A stretch of 64,000 nucleotides of DNA from Auanema rhodensis. Its lineage: Eukaryota > Nematoda > Chromadorea > Rhabditida > Rhabditidae. Under the pieces are notes generated by a model. It was not told the DNA's origin, did not search any database, and worked only from the letters and a program-made list of their open reading frames with translations. The translations under genes were made by a program, and so were the position numbers. The DNA is taken from NCBI GenBank assembly GCA_964057225.1, contig OZ059896.1, forward strand, positions 23,184,501 through 23,248,500. Reading direction: 5' to 3'. Positions 27,817 to 42,408 of the stretch are shown piece by piece; positions within the stretch are counted from its first letter, which is position 1, and every line of letters begins with the position of its first letter.

Positions 27817-30800
27817 TAAATGTACACGTGATGTGCACTTGGTATGTAACTCGCTTCACGTGAAAGATAAAGAGATTCGGTTTTCAAAATTAGATTCCCC
27901 ATGTCCATATTAGTCTAAAAACAAATTTTTATTGATATTGGTTCATGGTAACCATGATTTTGAAATTTACGTGAACTTTAATTTATGCTAATTAAATGTA
28001 CACCTGATGTGCACTTGGTATGTAACTCGCTTCACGTGAAAGATAAAGAAATGCGGTTTTCAAAATTAGATTCCCCATGTCCATTTTAGTCTAAAAACAA
28101 ATTTTTATTGATATTGGTTCATGGTAACCATGACTTTGAAATTTACGTGAACTTTAATTTATGCTAATTAAATGTACACGTGCTGTGCACTTGGTATGTA
28201 ACTCGCTTCACGTGAAAGATAAAGAGATGCGGTTTTCAAAATTAGATTCCCCATGTCCATATTAGTCTAAAAACAAATTTTTATTGATATTGGTTCATGG
28301 TAACCATGACTTTGATATTTACGTGAACTTTAATTTATGCTAATTAAATGTACACGTGATGTGCACTTGGTATGTAACTCGCTTCACGTGAAAGATAAAG
28401 AGATGCGGTTTTCAAAATTAGATTCCCCATGTCCATATTAGTCAAAAAACAAATTTTTATTGATATTGGTGCATGGTAACCATGACTTTGAAATTTACGT
28501 GAACTTTAATTTATGCTAATTAAATGTACACGTGATGTGCACTTGGTATGTAACTCGCTTCACGTGAAAGATAAAGAGATGCGGTTTTCAAAATTAGATT
28601 CCCCATGTCCATATTAGTCAAAAAACAAATTTTTATTGATATTGGTGCATGGTAACCATGACTTTGAAATTTACGTGAACTTTAATTTATGCTAATTAAA
28701 TGTACACGTGATGTGCACTTGGTATGTAACTCGCTTCACGTGAAAGATAAAGAGATGCGGTTTTCAAAATTAGATTCCCCATGTCCATATTAGTCTAAAA
28801 ACAAATTTTTATTGATATTGGTTCATGGTAACCATGACTTTGAAATTTACGTGATTTTTAATTTATGCTAATTAAATGTACACGTGATGTGCACTTGGTA
28901 TGTAACTCGCTTCACGTGAAAGATAAAGAGATGCGGTTTTCAAAACTAGATTCCCCATGTCCATATTAGTCTAAAAACAAATTTTTATTGATATTGGTGC
29001 ATGGTAACCATGACTTTGAAATTTACGTGAACTTTAATTTATGCTAATTAAATGTACACTTGATGTACACTTGGTATGTAACTCGCTTCACGTGAAAGAT
29101 AAAGAGATGCGGTTTTCAAAATTAGATTCCCCATGTCCATATTAGTCTAAAAACAAATTTTTATTGATATTGGTGCATGGTAACCATGACTTTGAAATTT
29201 ACGTGAACTTTAATTTATGCTAATTAAATGTACACGTGATGTGCACTTGGTATGTAACTCGCTTCACGTGAAAGATAAAGAGATGCGATTTTCAAAATTA
29301 GATTCCCCATGTCCATATTAGTCTAAAAACAAATTTTTATTGATATTGGTTCATGGTAACCATGACTTTGAAATTTACGTGAACTTTAATTTATGCTAAT
29401 TAAATGTACACGTGATGTGCACTTGGTATGTAACTCGCTTCACGTGAAAGATAAAGAGATGCGGTTTTCAAAATTAGATTCCCCATGTCAATATTAGTCT
29501 AAAAACAAATTTTTATTGATATTGGTTCATGGTAACCATGATTTTGAAATTTACGTGAACTTTAATTTATGCTAATTAAATGTACACCTGATGTGCACTT
29601 GGTATGTAACTCGCTTCACGTGAAAGATAAAGAAATGCGGTTTTCAAAATTAGATTCCCCATGTCCATTTTAGTCTAAAAACAAATTTTTATTGATATTG
29701 GTTCATGGTAACCATGACTTTGAAATTTACGTGAACTTTAATTTATGCTAATTAAATGTACACTTGATGTACACTTGGTATGTAACTCGCTTCACGTGAA
29801 AGATAAAGAGATGCGGTTTTCAAAATTAGATTCCCCATGTCCATATTAGTCTAAAAACAAATTTTTATTGATATTGGTTCATGGTAACCATGACTTTGAA
29901 ATTTACGTGAACTTTAATTTATGCTAATTAAATGTACACGTGATGTGCACTTGGTATGTAACTCGCTTCACGTGAAAGATAAAGAGATGCGGTTTTCAAA
30001 ATTAGATTCCCCATGTCAATATTAGTCTAAAAACAAATTTTTATTGATATTGGTTCATGGTAACCATGATTTTGAAATTTACGTGAACTTTAATTTATGC
30101 TAATTAAATGTACACCTGATGTGCACTTGGTATGTAACTCGCTTCACGTGAAAGATAAAGAAATGCGGTTTTCAAAATTAGATTCCCCATGTCCATTTTA
30201 GTCTAAAAACAAATTTTTATTGATATTGGTTCATGGTAACCATGACTTTGAAATTTACGTGAACTTTAATTTATGCTAATTAAATGTACACGTGCTGTGC
30301 ACTTGGTATGTAACTCGCTTCACGTGAAAGATAAAGAGATGCGGTTTTCAAAATTAGATTCCCCATGTCCATATTAGTCTAAAAACAAATTTTTATTGAT
30401 ATTGGTTCATGGTAACCATGACTTTGATATTTACGTGAACTTTAATTTATGCTAATTAAATGTACACGTGATGTGCACTTGGTATGTAACTCGCTTCACG
30501 TGAAAGATAAAGAGATGCGGTTTTCAAAATTAGATTCCCCATGTCCATATTAGTCTAAAAACAAATTTTTATTAATATTGGTTCATGGTAACCATGACTT
30601 TGAAATTTACGTGAACTTTAATTTATGCTAATTAAATGTACACGTGATGTGCACTTGGTATGTAACTCGCTTCACGTGAAAGATAAAGAGATGCGGTTTT
30701 CAAAATTAGATTCCCCATGTCAATATTAGTCTAAAAACAAATTTTTATTGATATTGGTTCATGGTAACCATGATTTTGAAATTTACGTGAACTTTAATTT

Positions 30801-32216
30801 ATGCTAATTAAATGTACACCTGATGTGCACTTGGTATGTAACTCGCTTCACGTGAAAGATAAAGAAATGCGGTTTTCAAAATTAGATTCCCCATGTCCAT
30901 TTTAGTCTAAAAACAAATTTTTATTGATATTGGTTCATGGTAACCATGACTTTGAAATTTACGTGAACTTTAATTTATGCTAATTAAATGTACACGTGCT
31001 GTGCACTTGGTATGTAACTCGCTTCACGTGAAAGATAAAGAGATGCGGTTTTCAAAATTAGATTCCCCATGTCCATATTAGTCTAAAAACAAATTTTTAT
31101 TGATATTGGTTCATGGTAACCATGACTTTGATATTTACGTGAACTTTAATTTATGCTAATTAAATGTACACGTGATGTGCACTTGGTATGTAACTCGCTT
31201 CACGTGAAAGATAAAGAGATGCGGTTTTCAAAATTAGATTCCCCATGTCCATATTAGTCAAAAAACAAATTTTTATTGATATTGGTGCATGGTAACCATG
31301 ACTTTGAAATTTACGTGAACTTTAATTTATGCTAATTAAATGTACACGTGATGTGCACTTGGTATGTAACTCGCTTCACGTGAAAGATAAAGAGATGCGG
31401 TTTTCAAAATTAGATTCCCCATGTCCATATTAGTCAAAAAACAAAATTTTATTGATATTGGTGCATGGTAACCATGACTTTGAAATTTACGTGAACTTTA
31501 ATTTATGCTAATTAAATGTACACGTGATGTGCACTTGGTATGTAACTCGCTTCACGTGAAAGATAAAGAGATGCGGTTTTCAAAATTAGATTCCCCATGT
31601 CCATATTAGTCTAAAAACAAATTTTTATTGATATTGGTTCATGGTAACCATGACTTTGAAATTTACGTGATTTTTAATTTATGCTAATTAAATGTACACG
31701 TGATGTGCACTTGGTATGTAACTCGCTTCACGTGAAAGATAAAGAGATGCGGTTTTCAAAACTAGATTCCCCATGTCCATATTAGTCTAAAAACAAATTT
31801 TTATTGATATTGGTGCATGGTAACCATGACTTTGAAATTTACGTGAACTTTAATTTATGCTAATTAAATGTACACTTGATGTACACTTGGTATGTAACTC
31901 GCTTCACGTGAAAGATAAAGAGATGCGGTTTTCAAAATTAGATTCCCCATGTCCATATTAGTCTAAAAACAAATTTTTATTGATATTGGTGCATGGTAAC
32001 CATGACTTTGAAATTTACGTGAACTTTAATTTATGCTAATTAAATGTACACGTGATGTGCACTTGGTATGTAACTCGCTTCACGTGAAAGATAAAGAGAT
32101 GCGATTTTCAAAATTAGATTCCCCATGTCCATATTAGTCTAAAAACAAATTTTTATTGATATTGGTTCATGGTAACCATGACTTTGAAATTTACGTGAAC
32201 TTTAATTTATGCTAAT
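27817..32216 (+). repeat. Nine-monomer segment repeated at 2816 bp (16 monomers)
   Basis: 27817-29400 matches 30633-32216. Markers at exactly 2816 bp include CGTGCTGTGC (28183/30999) and the double change GTGATTTTTA in place of GTGAACTTTA (28855/31671). The order also matches: CACCTGATG with AGAAATG and CCATTTTAG, GATATTT, two GTCAAAAAAC units, AAACTAG, the ACTTGATGTAC unit, then GCGATTTT. Inside the interval a smaller 3-monomer copy (29401 and 29929, 528 bp apart) is visible. Confidence 0.83.
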
Positions 32217-35200
32217 TAAATGTACACGTGATGTGCACTTGGTATGTAACTCGCTTCACGTGAAAGATAAAGAGATGCGGTTTTCAAAATTAGATTCCCC
32301 ATGTCCATATTAGTCTAAAAACAAATTTTTATTGATATTGGTTCATGGTAACCATGACTTTGAAATTTACGTGAACTTTAATTTATGCTAATTAAATGTA
32401 CACGTGATGTGCACTTGGTATGTAACTCGCTTCACGTGAAAGATAAAGAGATGCGGTTTTCAAAATTAGATTCCCCATGTCCATATTAGTCTAAAAACAA
32501 ATTTTTATTGATATTGCTTCATGGTAACCATGACTTTGAAATTTACGTGAACTTTAATTTATGCTAATTAAATGTACACGTGATGTGCACTTGGTATGTA
32601 ACTCGCTTCACGTGAAAGATAAAGAGATGCGGTTTTCAAAATTAGATTCCCCATGTCCATATTAGTCTAAAAACAAATTTTTATTGATATTGGTTCATGG
32701 TAACCATGACTTTGAAATTTACGTGAACTTTAATTTATGCTAATTAAATGTACACGTGATGTGCACTTGGTATGTAACTCGCTTCACGTGAAAGATAAAG
32801 AGATGCGGTTTTCAAAATTAGATTCCCCATGTCCATATTAGTCTAAAAACAAATTTTTATTGATATTGGTTCATGGTAACCATGACTTTGAAATTTACGT
32901 GAACTTTAATTTATGCTAATTAAATGTACACGTGCTGTGCACTTGGTATGTAACTCGCTTCACGTGAAAGATAAAGAGATGCGGTTTTCAAAATTAGATT
33001 CCCCATGTCCATATTAGTCTAAAAACAAATTTTTATTGATATTGGTTCATGGTAACCATGACTTTGATATTTACGTGAACTTTAATTTATGCTAATTAAA
33101 TGTACACGTGATGTGCACTTGGTATGTAACTCGCCTCACGTGAAAGATAAAGAGATGCGGTTTTCAAAATTAGATTCCCCATGTCCATATTAGTCAAAAA
33201 ACAAATTTTTATTGATATTGGTGCATGGTAACCATGACTTTGAAATTTACGTGAACTTTAATTTATGCTAATTAAATGTACACGTGATGTGCACTTGGTA
33301 TGTAACTCGCTTCACGTGAAAGATAAAGAGATGCGGTTTTCAAAATTAGATTCCCCATGTCCATATTAGTCAAAAAACAAATTTTTATTGATATTGGTGC
33401 ATGGTAACCATGACTTTGAAATTTACGTGAACTTTAATTTATGCTAATTAAATGTACACGTGATGTGCACTTGGTATGTAACTCGCTTCACGTGAAAGAT
33501 AAAGAGATGCGGTTTTCAAAATTAGATTCCCCATGTCCATATTAGTCTAAAAACAAATTTTTATTGATATTGGTGCATGGTAACCATGACTTTGAAATTT
33601 ACGTGAACTTTAATTTATGCTAATTAAATGTACACGTGATGTGCACTTGGTATGTAACTCGCTTCACGTGAAAGATAAAGAGATGCGATTTTCAAAATTA
33701 GATTCCCCATGTCCATATTAGTCTAAAAACAAATTTTTATTGATATTGGTTCATGGTAACCATGACTTTGAAATTTACGTGAACTTTAATTTATGCTAAT
33801 TAAATGTACACGTGATGTGCACTTGGTATGTAACTCGCTTCACGTGAAAGATAAAGAGATGCGGTTTTCAAAATTAGATTCCCCATGTCCATATTAGTCT
33901 AAAAACAAATTTTTATTGATATTGGTTCATGGTAACCATGACTTTGAAATTTACGTGAACTTTAATTTATGCTAATTAAATGTACACGTGATGTGCACTT
34001 GGTATGTAACTCGCTTCACGTGAAAGATAAAGAGATGCGGTTTTCAAAATTAGATTCCCCATGTCCATATTAGTCAAAAAACAAATTTTTATTGATATTG
34101 GTGCATGGTAACCATGACTTTGAAATTTACGTGAACTTTAATTTATGCTAATTAAATGTACACGTGATGTGCACTTGGTATGTAACTCGCTTCACATGAA
34201 AGATAAAGAGATGCGGTTTTCAAAATTAGATTCCCCATGTCCATATTAGTCTAAAAACAAATTTTTATTGATATTGGTGCATGGTAACCATGACTTTGAA
34301 ATTTACGTGAACTTTAATTTATGCTAATTAAATGTACACGTGATGTGCACTTGGTATGTAACTCGCTTCACGTGAAAGATAAAGAGATGCGATTTTCAAA
34401 ATTAGATTCCCCATGTCCATATTAGTCTAAAAACAAATTTTTATTGATATTGGTTCATGGTAACCATGACTTTGAAATTTACGTGAACTTTAATTTATGC
34501 TAATTAAATGTACACGTGATGTGCACTTGGTATGTAACTCGCTTCACGTGAAAGATAAAGAGATGCGGTTTTCAAAATTAGATTCCCCATGTCCATATTA
34601 GTCTAAAAACAAATTTTTATTGATATTGGTTCATGGTAACCATGACTTTGAAATTTACGTGAACTTTAATTTATGCTAATTAAATGTACACGTGATGTGC
34701 ACTTGGTATGTAACTCGCTTCACGTGAAAGATAAAGAGATGCGGTTTTCAAAATTAGATTCCCCATGTCCATATTAGTCTAAAAACAAATTTTTATTGAT
34801 ATTGCTTCATGGTAACCATGACTTTGAAATTTACGTGAACTTTAATTTATGCTAATTAAATGTACACGTGATGTGCACTTGGTATGTAACTCGCTTCACG
34901 TGAAAGATAAAGAGATGCGGTTTTCAAAATTAGATTCCCCATGTCCATATTAGTCTAAAAACAAATTTTTATTGATATTGGTTCATGGTAACCATGACTT
35001 TGAAATTTACGTGAACTTTAATTTATGCTAATTAAATGTACACGTGATGTGCACTTGGTATGTAACTCGCTTCACGTGAAAGATAAAGAGATGCGGTTTT
35101 CAAAATTAGATTCCCCATGTCCATATTAGTCTAAAAACAAATTTTTATTGATATTGGTTCATGGTAACCATGACTTTGAAATTTACGTGAACTTTAATTT

Positions 35201-35576
35201 ATGCTAATTAAATGTACACGTGATGTGCACTTGGTATGTAACTCGCTTCACGTGAAAGATAAAGAGATGCGGTTTTCAAAATTAGATTCCCCATGTCCAT
35301 ATTAGTCTAAAAACAAATTTTTATTGATATTGGTTCATGGTAACCATGACTTTGAAATTTACGTGAACTTTAATTTATGCTAATTAAATGTACACGTGAT
35401 GTGCACTTGGTATGTAACTCGCTTCACGTGAAAGATAAAGAGATGCGGTTTTCAAAATTAGATTCCCCATGTCCATATTAGTCTAAAAACAAATTTTTAT
35501 TGATATTGCTTCATGGTAACCATGACTTTGAAATTTACGTGAACTTTAATTTATGCTAATTAAATGTACACGTGAT

Positions 35577-38500
35577 GTGCACTTGGTATGTAACTCGCTT
35601 CACGTGAAAGATAAAGAGATGCGGTTTTCAAAATTAGATTCCCCATGTCCATATTAGTCTAAAAACAAATTTTTATTGATATTGGTGCATGGTAACCATG
35701 ACTTTGAAATTTACGTGAACTTTAATTTATGCTAATTAAATGTACACGTGATGTGCACTCGGTATGTAACTCGCTTCACGTGAAAGATAAAGAGATGCGG
35801 TTTTCAAAATTAGATTCCCCATGTCCATATTAGTCTAAAAACAAATTTTTATTGATATTGGTGCATGGTAACCATGACTTTGAAATTTACGTGAACTTTA
35901 ATTTATGCTAATTAAATGTACACGTGATGTGCACTTGGTATGTAACTCGCTTCACGTGAAAGATAAAGAGATGCGGTTTTCAAAATTAGATTCCCTATGT
36001 CCATATTAGTCTAAAAACAAACTTTTATTGATATTGGTGCGTGGTAACCATGACTTTGAAATTTACGTGAACTTTAATTTATGCTAATTAAATGTACACG
36101 TGATGTGCACTTGGTATGTAACTCGCTTCACGTGAAAGATAAAGAGATGCGGTTTTCAAAATTAGATTCCCCATGTCCATATTAGTCTAAAAACAAATTT
36201 TTATTGATATTGGTGCATGGTAACCATGACTTTGAAATTTACGTGAACTTTAATTTATGCTAATTAAATGTACACGTGATGTGCACTTGGTATGTAACTC
36301 GCTTCACGTGAAAGATAAAGAGATGCGGTTTTCAAAATTAGATTCCCCATGTCCATATTAGTCTAAAAACAAATTTTTATTGATATTGGTGCATGGTAAC
36401 CATGACTTTGAAATTTACGTGAACTTTAATTTATGCTAATTAAATGTACACGTGATGTGCACTTGGTATGTAACTCGCTTTACGTGAAAGATAAAGAGAT
36501 GCGGTTTTCAAAATTAGATTCCCCATGTCCATATTAGTCTAAAAACAAATTTTTATTGATATTGGTGCATGGTAACCATGACTTTGAAATTTACGTGAAC
36601 TTTAATTTATGCTAATTAAATGTACACGTGATGTGCACTTGGTATGTAACTCGCTTCACGTGAAAGATAAAGAGATGCGGTTTTCAAAATTAGATTCCCC
36701 ATGTCCATATTAGTCTAAAAACAAATTTTTATTGATATTGGTTCATGGTAACCATGACTTTGAAATTTACGTGAACTTTAATTTATGCTAATTAAATGTA
36801 CACGTGATGTGCACTTGGTATGTAACTCGCTTCACGTGAAAGATAAAGAGATGCGGTTTTCAAAATTAGATTTCCCATGTCCATATTAGTCTAAAAACAA
36901 ATTTTTATTGATATTGCTTCATGGTAACCATGACTTTGAAATTTACGTGAACTTTAATTTATGCTAATTAAATGTACACGTGATGTGCACTTGGTATGTA
37001 ACTCGCTTCACGTGAAAGATAAAGAGATGCGGTTTTCAAAATTAGATTCCCCATGTCCATATTAGTCTAAAAACAAATTTTTATTGATATTGGTTCATGG
37101 TAACCATGACTTTGAAATTTACGTGAACTTTAATTTATGCTAATTAAATGTACACGTGATGTGCACTTGGTATGTAACTCGCTTCACGTGAAAGATAAAG
37201 AGATGCGGTTTTCAAAATTAGATTCCCCATGTCCATATTAGTCTAAAAACAAATTTTTATTGATATTGGTGCATGGTAACCATGACTTTGAAATTTACGT
37301 GAACTTTAATTTATGCTAATTAAATGTACACGTGATGTGCACCTGGTATGTAACTCGCTTCACGTGAAAGATAAAGAGATGCGGTTTTCAAAATTAGATT
37401 CCCCATGTCCATATTAGTCTAAAAACAAATTTTTATTGATATTGGTTCATGGTAACCATGACTTTGAAATTTACGTGAACTTTAATTTATGCTAATTAAA
37501 TGTACACGTGATGTGCACTTGGTATGTAACTCGCTTCACGTGAAAGATAAAGAGATGCGGTTTTCAAAATTAGATTCCCCATGTCCATATTAGTCTAAAA
37601 ACAAATTTTTATTGATATTGGTGCATGGTAACCATGACTTTGAAATTTACGTGAACTTTAATTTATGCTAATTAAATGTACACGTGATGTGCACTTGGTA
37701 TGTAACTCGCTTCACGTGAAAGATAAAGAGATGCGGTTTTCAAAATTAGATTCCCCATGTCCATATTAGTCTAAAAACAAATTTTTATTGATATTGGTGC
37801 ATGGTAACCATGACTTTGAAATTTACGTGAACTTTAATTTATGCTAATTAAATGTACACGTGATGTGCACCTGGTATGTAACTCGCTTCACGTGAAAGAT
37901 AAAGAGATGCGGTTTTCAAAATTAGATTCCCCATGTCCATATTAGTCTAAAAACAAATTTTTATTGATATTGGTTCATGGTAACCATGACTTTGAAATTT
38001 ACGTGAACTTTAATTTATGCTAATTAAATGTACACGTGATGTGCACTTGGTATGTAACTCGCTTCACGTGAAAGATAAAGAGATGCGGTTTTCAAAATTA
38101 GATTCCCCATGTCCATATTAGTCTAAAAACAAATTTTTATTGATATTGGTGCATGGTAACCATGACTTTGAAATTTACGTGAACTTTAATTTATGCTAAT
38201 TAAATGTACACGTGATGTGCACTTGGTATGTAACTCGCTTCACGTGAAAGATAAAGAGATGCGGTTTTCAAAATTAGATTCCCCATGTCCATATTAGTCT
38301 AAAAACAAATTTTTATTGATATTGGTGCATGGTAACCATGACTTTGAAATTTACGTGAACTTTAATTTATGCTAATTAAATGTACACGTGATGTGCACTT
38401 GGTATGTAACTCGCTTCACGTGAAAGATAAAGAGATGCGGTTTTCAAAATTAGATTCCCCATGTCCATATTAGTCTAAAAACAAATTTTTATTGATATTG

Positions 38501-41500
38501 GTTCATGGTAACCATGACTTTGAAATTTACGTGAACTTTAATTTATGCTAATTAAATGTACACGTGATGTGCACTTGGTATGTAACTCGCTTCACGTGAA
38601 AGATAAAGAGATGCGGTTTTCAAAATTAGATTCCCCATATCCATATTAGTCTAAAAACAAATTTTTATTGATATTGGTGCATGGTAACCATGACTTTGAA
38701 TTTTACGTGAACTTTAATTTATGCTAATTAAATGTACACGTGATGTGCACTTGGTATGTAACTCGCTTCACGTGAAAGATAAAGAGATGCGATTTTCAAA
38801 ATTAGATTCCCCATGTCCATATTAGTCTAAAAACAAATTTTTATTGATATTGGTTCATGGTAACCATGACTTTGAAATTTACGTGAACTTTAATTTATGC
38901 TAATTAAATGTACACGTGATGTGCACTTGGTATGTAACTCGCTTCACGTGAAAGATAAAGAGATGCGATTTTCAAAATTAGATTCCCCATGTCCATATTA
39001 GTCTAAAAACAAATTTTTATTGATATTGGTTCATGGTAACCATGACTTTGAAATTTACGTGAACTTTAATTTATGCTAATTAAATGTACACGTGATGTGC
39101 ACTTGGTATGTAACTCGCTTCACGTTAAAGATAAAGAGATGCGGTTTTCAAAATTAGATTCCCCATGTCCATATTAGTCTAAAAACAAATTTTTATTGAT
39201 ATTGTTTCATGGTAACCATGACTTTGAAATTTACGTGAACTTTAATTTATGCTAATTAAATGTACACGTGATGTGCACCTGGTATGTAACTCGCTTCACG
39301 TGAAAGATAAAGAGATGCGGTTTTCAAAATTAGATTCCCCATGTCCATATTAGTCTAAAAACAAATTTTTATTGATATTGGTGCATGGTAACCATGACTT
39401 TGAAATTTACGTGAACTTTAATTTATGCTAATTAAATGTACACGTGATGTGCACCTGGTATGTAACTCGCTTCACGTGAAAGATAAAGAGATGCGGTTTT
39501 CAAAATTAGATTCCCCATGTCCATATTAGTCTAAAAACAAATTTTTATTGATATTGGTTCATGGTAACCATGACTTTGAAATTTACGTGAACTTTAATTT
39601 ATGCTAATTAAATGTACACGTGATGTGCACTTGGTATGTAACTCGCTTCACGTGAAAGATAAAGAGATGCGGTTTTCAAAATTAGATTCCCCATGTCCAT
39701 ATTAGTCTAAAAACAAATTTTTATTGATATTGGTGCATGGTAACCATGACTTTGAAATTTACGTGAACTTTAATTTATGCTAATTAAATGTACACGTGAT
39801 GTGCACTTGGTATGTAACTCGCTTCACGTGAAAGATAAAGAGATGCGGTTTTCAAAATTAGATTCCCCATGTCCATATTAGTCTAAAAACAAATTTTTAT
39901 TGATATTGGTTCATGGTAACCATGACTTTGAAATTTACGTGAACTTTAATTTATGCTAATTAAATGTACACGTGATGTGCACTTGGTATGTAACTCGCTT
40001 CACGTGAAAGATAAAGAGATGCGGTTTTCAAAATTAGATTCCCCATGTCCATATTAGTCTAAAAACAAATTTTTATTGATATTGGTGCATGGTAACCATG
40101 ACTTTGAATTTTACGTGAACTTTAATTTATGCTAATTAAATGTACACGTGATGTGCACTTGGTATGTAACTCGCTTCACGTGAAAGATAAAGAGATGCGA
40201 TTTTCAAAATTAGATTCCCCATGTCCATATTAGTCTAAAAACAAATTTTTATTGATATTGGTTCATGGTAACCATGACTTTGAAATTTACGTGAACTTTA
40301 ATTTATGCTAATTAAATGTACACGTGATGTGCACTTGGTATGTAACTCGCTTCACGTGAAAGATAAAGAGATGCGGTTTTCAAAATTAGATTCCCCATGT
40401 CCATATTAGTCTAAAAACAAATTTTTATTGATATTGGTTCATGGTAACCATGACTTTGAAATTTACGTGAACTTTAATTTATGCTAATTAAATGTACACG
40501 TGATGTGCACTTGGTATGTAACTCGCTTCACGTGAAAGATAAAGAGATGCGGTTTTCAAAATTAGATTCCCCATGTCCATATTAGTCTAAAAACAAATTT
40601 TTATTGATATTGCTTCATGGTAACCATGACTTTGAAATTTACGTGAACTTTAATTTATGCTAATTAAATGTACACGTGATGTGCACTTGGTATGTAACTC
40701 GCTTCACGTGAAAGATAAAGAGATGCGGTTTTCAAAATTAGATTCCACATGTCCATATTAGTCTAAAAACAAATTTTTATTGATATTGGTTCATGGTAAC
40801 CATGACTTTGAAATTTACGTGAACTTTAATTTATGCTAATTAAATGTACACGTGATGTGCACTTGGTATGTAACTCGCTTCACGTGAAAGATAAAGAGAT
40901 GCGGTTTTCAAAATTAGATTCCCCATGTCCATATTAGTCTAAAAACAAACTTTTATTGATATTGGTGCGTGGTAACCATGACTTTGAAATTTACGTGAAC
41001 TTTAATTTATGCTAATTAAATGTACACGTGATGTGCACTTGGTATGTAACTCGCTTCACGTGAAAGATAAAGAGATGCGGTTTTCAAAATTAGATTCCCC
41101 ATGTCCATATTAGTCTAAAAACAAATTTTTATTGATATTGGTGCATGGTAACCATGACTTTGAAATTTACGTGAACTTTAATTTATGCTAATTAAATGTA
41201 CACGTGATGTGCACTTGGTATGTAACTCGCTTCACGTGAAAGATAAAGAGATGCGGTTTTCAAAATTAGATTCCCCATGTCCATATTAGTCTAAAAACAA
41301 ATTTTTATTGATATTGGTGCATGGTAACCATGACTTTGAAATTTACGTGAACTTTAATTTATGCTAATTAAATGTACACGTGATGTGCACTTGGTATGTA
41401 ACTCGCTTTACGTGAAAGATAAAGAGATGCGGTTTTCAAAATTAGATTCCCCATGTCCATATTAGTCTAAAAACAAATTTTTATTGATATTGGTGCATGG

Positions 41501-42408
41501 TAACCATGACTTTGAAATTTACGTGAACTTTAATTTATGCTAATTAAATGTACACGTGATGTGCACTTGGTATGTAACTCGCTTCACGTGAAAGATAAAG
41601 AGATGCGGTTTTCAAAATTAGATTCCCCATGTCCATATTAGTCTAAAAACAAATTTTTATTGATATTGGTTCATGGTAACCATGACTTTGAAATTTACGT
41701 GAACTTTAATTTATGCTAATTAAATGTACACGTGATGTGCACTTGGTATGTAACTCGCTTCACGTGAAAGATAAAGAGATGCGGTTTTCAAAATTAGATT
41801 CCCCATGTCCATATTAGTCTAAAAACAAATTTTTATTGATATTGGTTCATGGTAACCATGACTTTGAAATTTACGTGAACTTTAATTTATGCTAATTAAA
41901 TGTACACGTGATGTGCACTTGGTATGTAACTCGCTTTACGTGAAAGATAAAGAGATGCGGTTTTCAAAATTAGATTCCCCATGTCCATATTAGTCTAAAA
42001 ACAAATTTTTATTGATATTGGTGCATGGTAACCATGACTTTGAAATTTACGTGAACTTTAATTTATGCTAATTAAATGTACACGTGATGTGCACTTGGTA
42101 TGTAACTCGCTTCACGTGAAAGATAAAGAGATGCGGTTTTCAAAATTAGATTCCCCATGTCCATATTAGTCTAAAAACAAATTTTCATTGATATTGGTTC
42201 ATGGTAACCATGACTTTGAAATTTACGTGAACTTTAATTTATGCTAATTAAATGTACACGTGATGTGCACTTGGTATGTAACTCGCTTCACGTGAAAGAT
42301 AAAGAGATGCGGTTTTCAAAATTAGATTTCCCATGTCCATATTAGTCTAAAAACAAATTTTTATTGATATTGCTTCATGGTAACCATGACTTTGAAATTT
42401 ACGTGAAC
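35577..42408 (+). repeat. Displaced duplication of 28 to 31 monomers
   Basis: The rare pair AAACTTTTATT plus GTGCGTGG occurs at 36022 and 40950, 4928 bp (28 monomers) apart. The TTTACGTGAA variant at 36481 and 41409 has the same spacing. Further along, TTTCCC with GCTTC occurs at 36873 and 42329, 5456 bp (31 monomers) apart, so three monomers were gained or lost between markers. This fits unequal exchange. The outer limits given are approximate. Confidence 0.7.
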
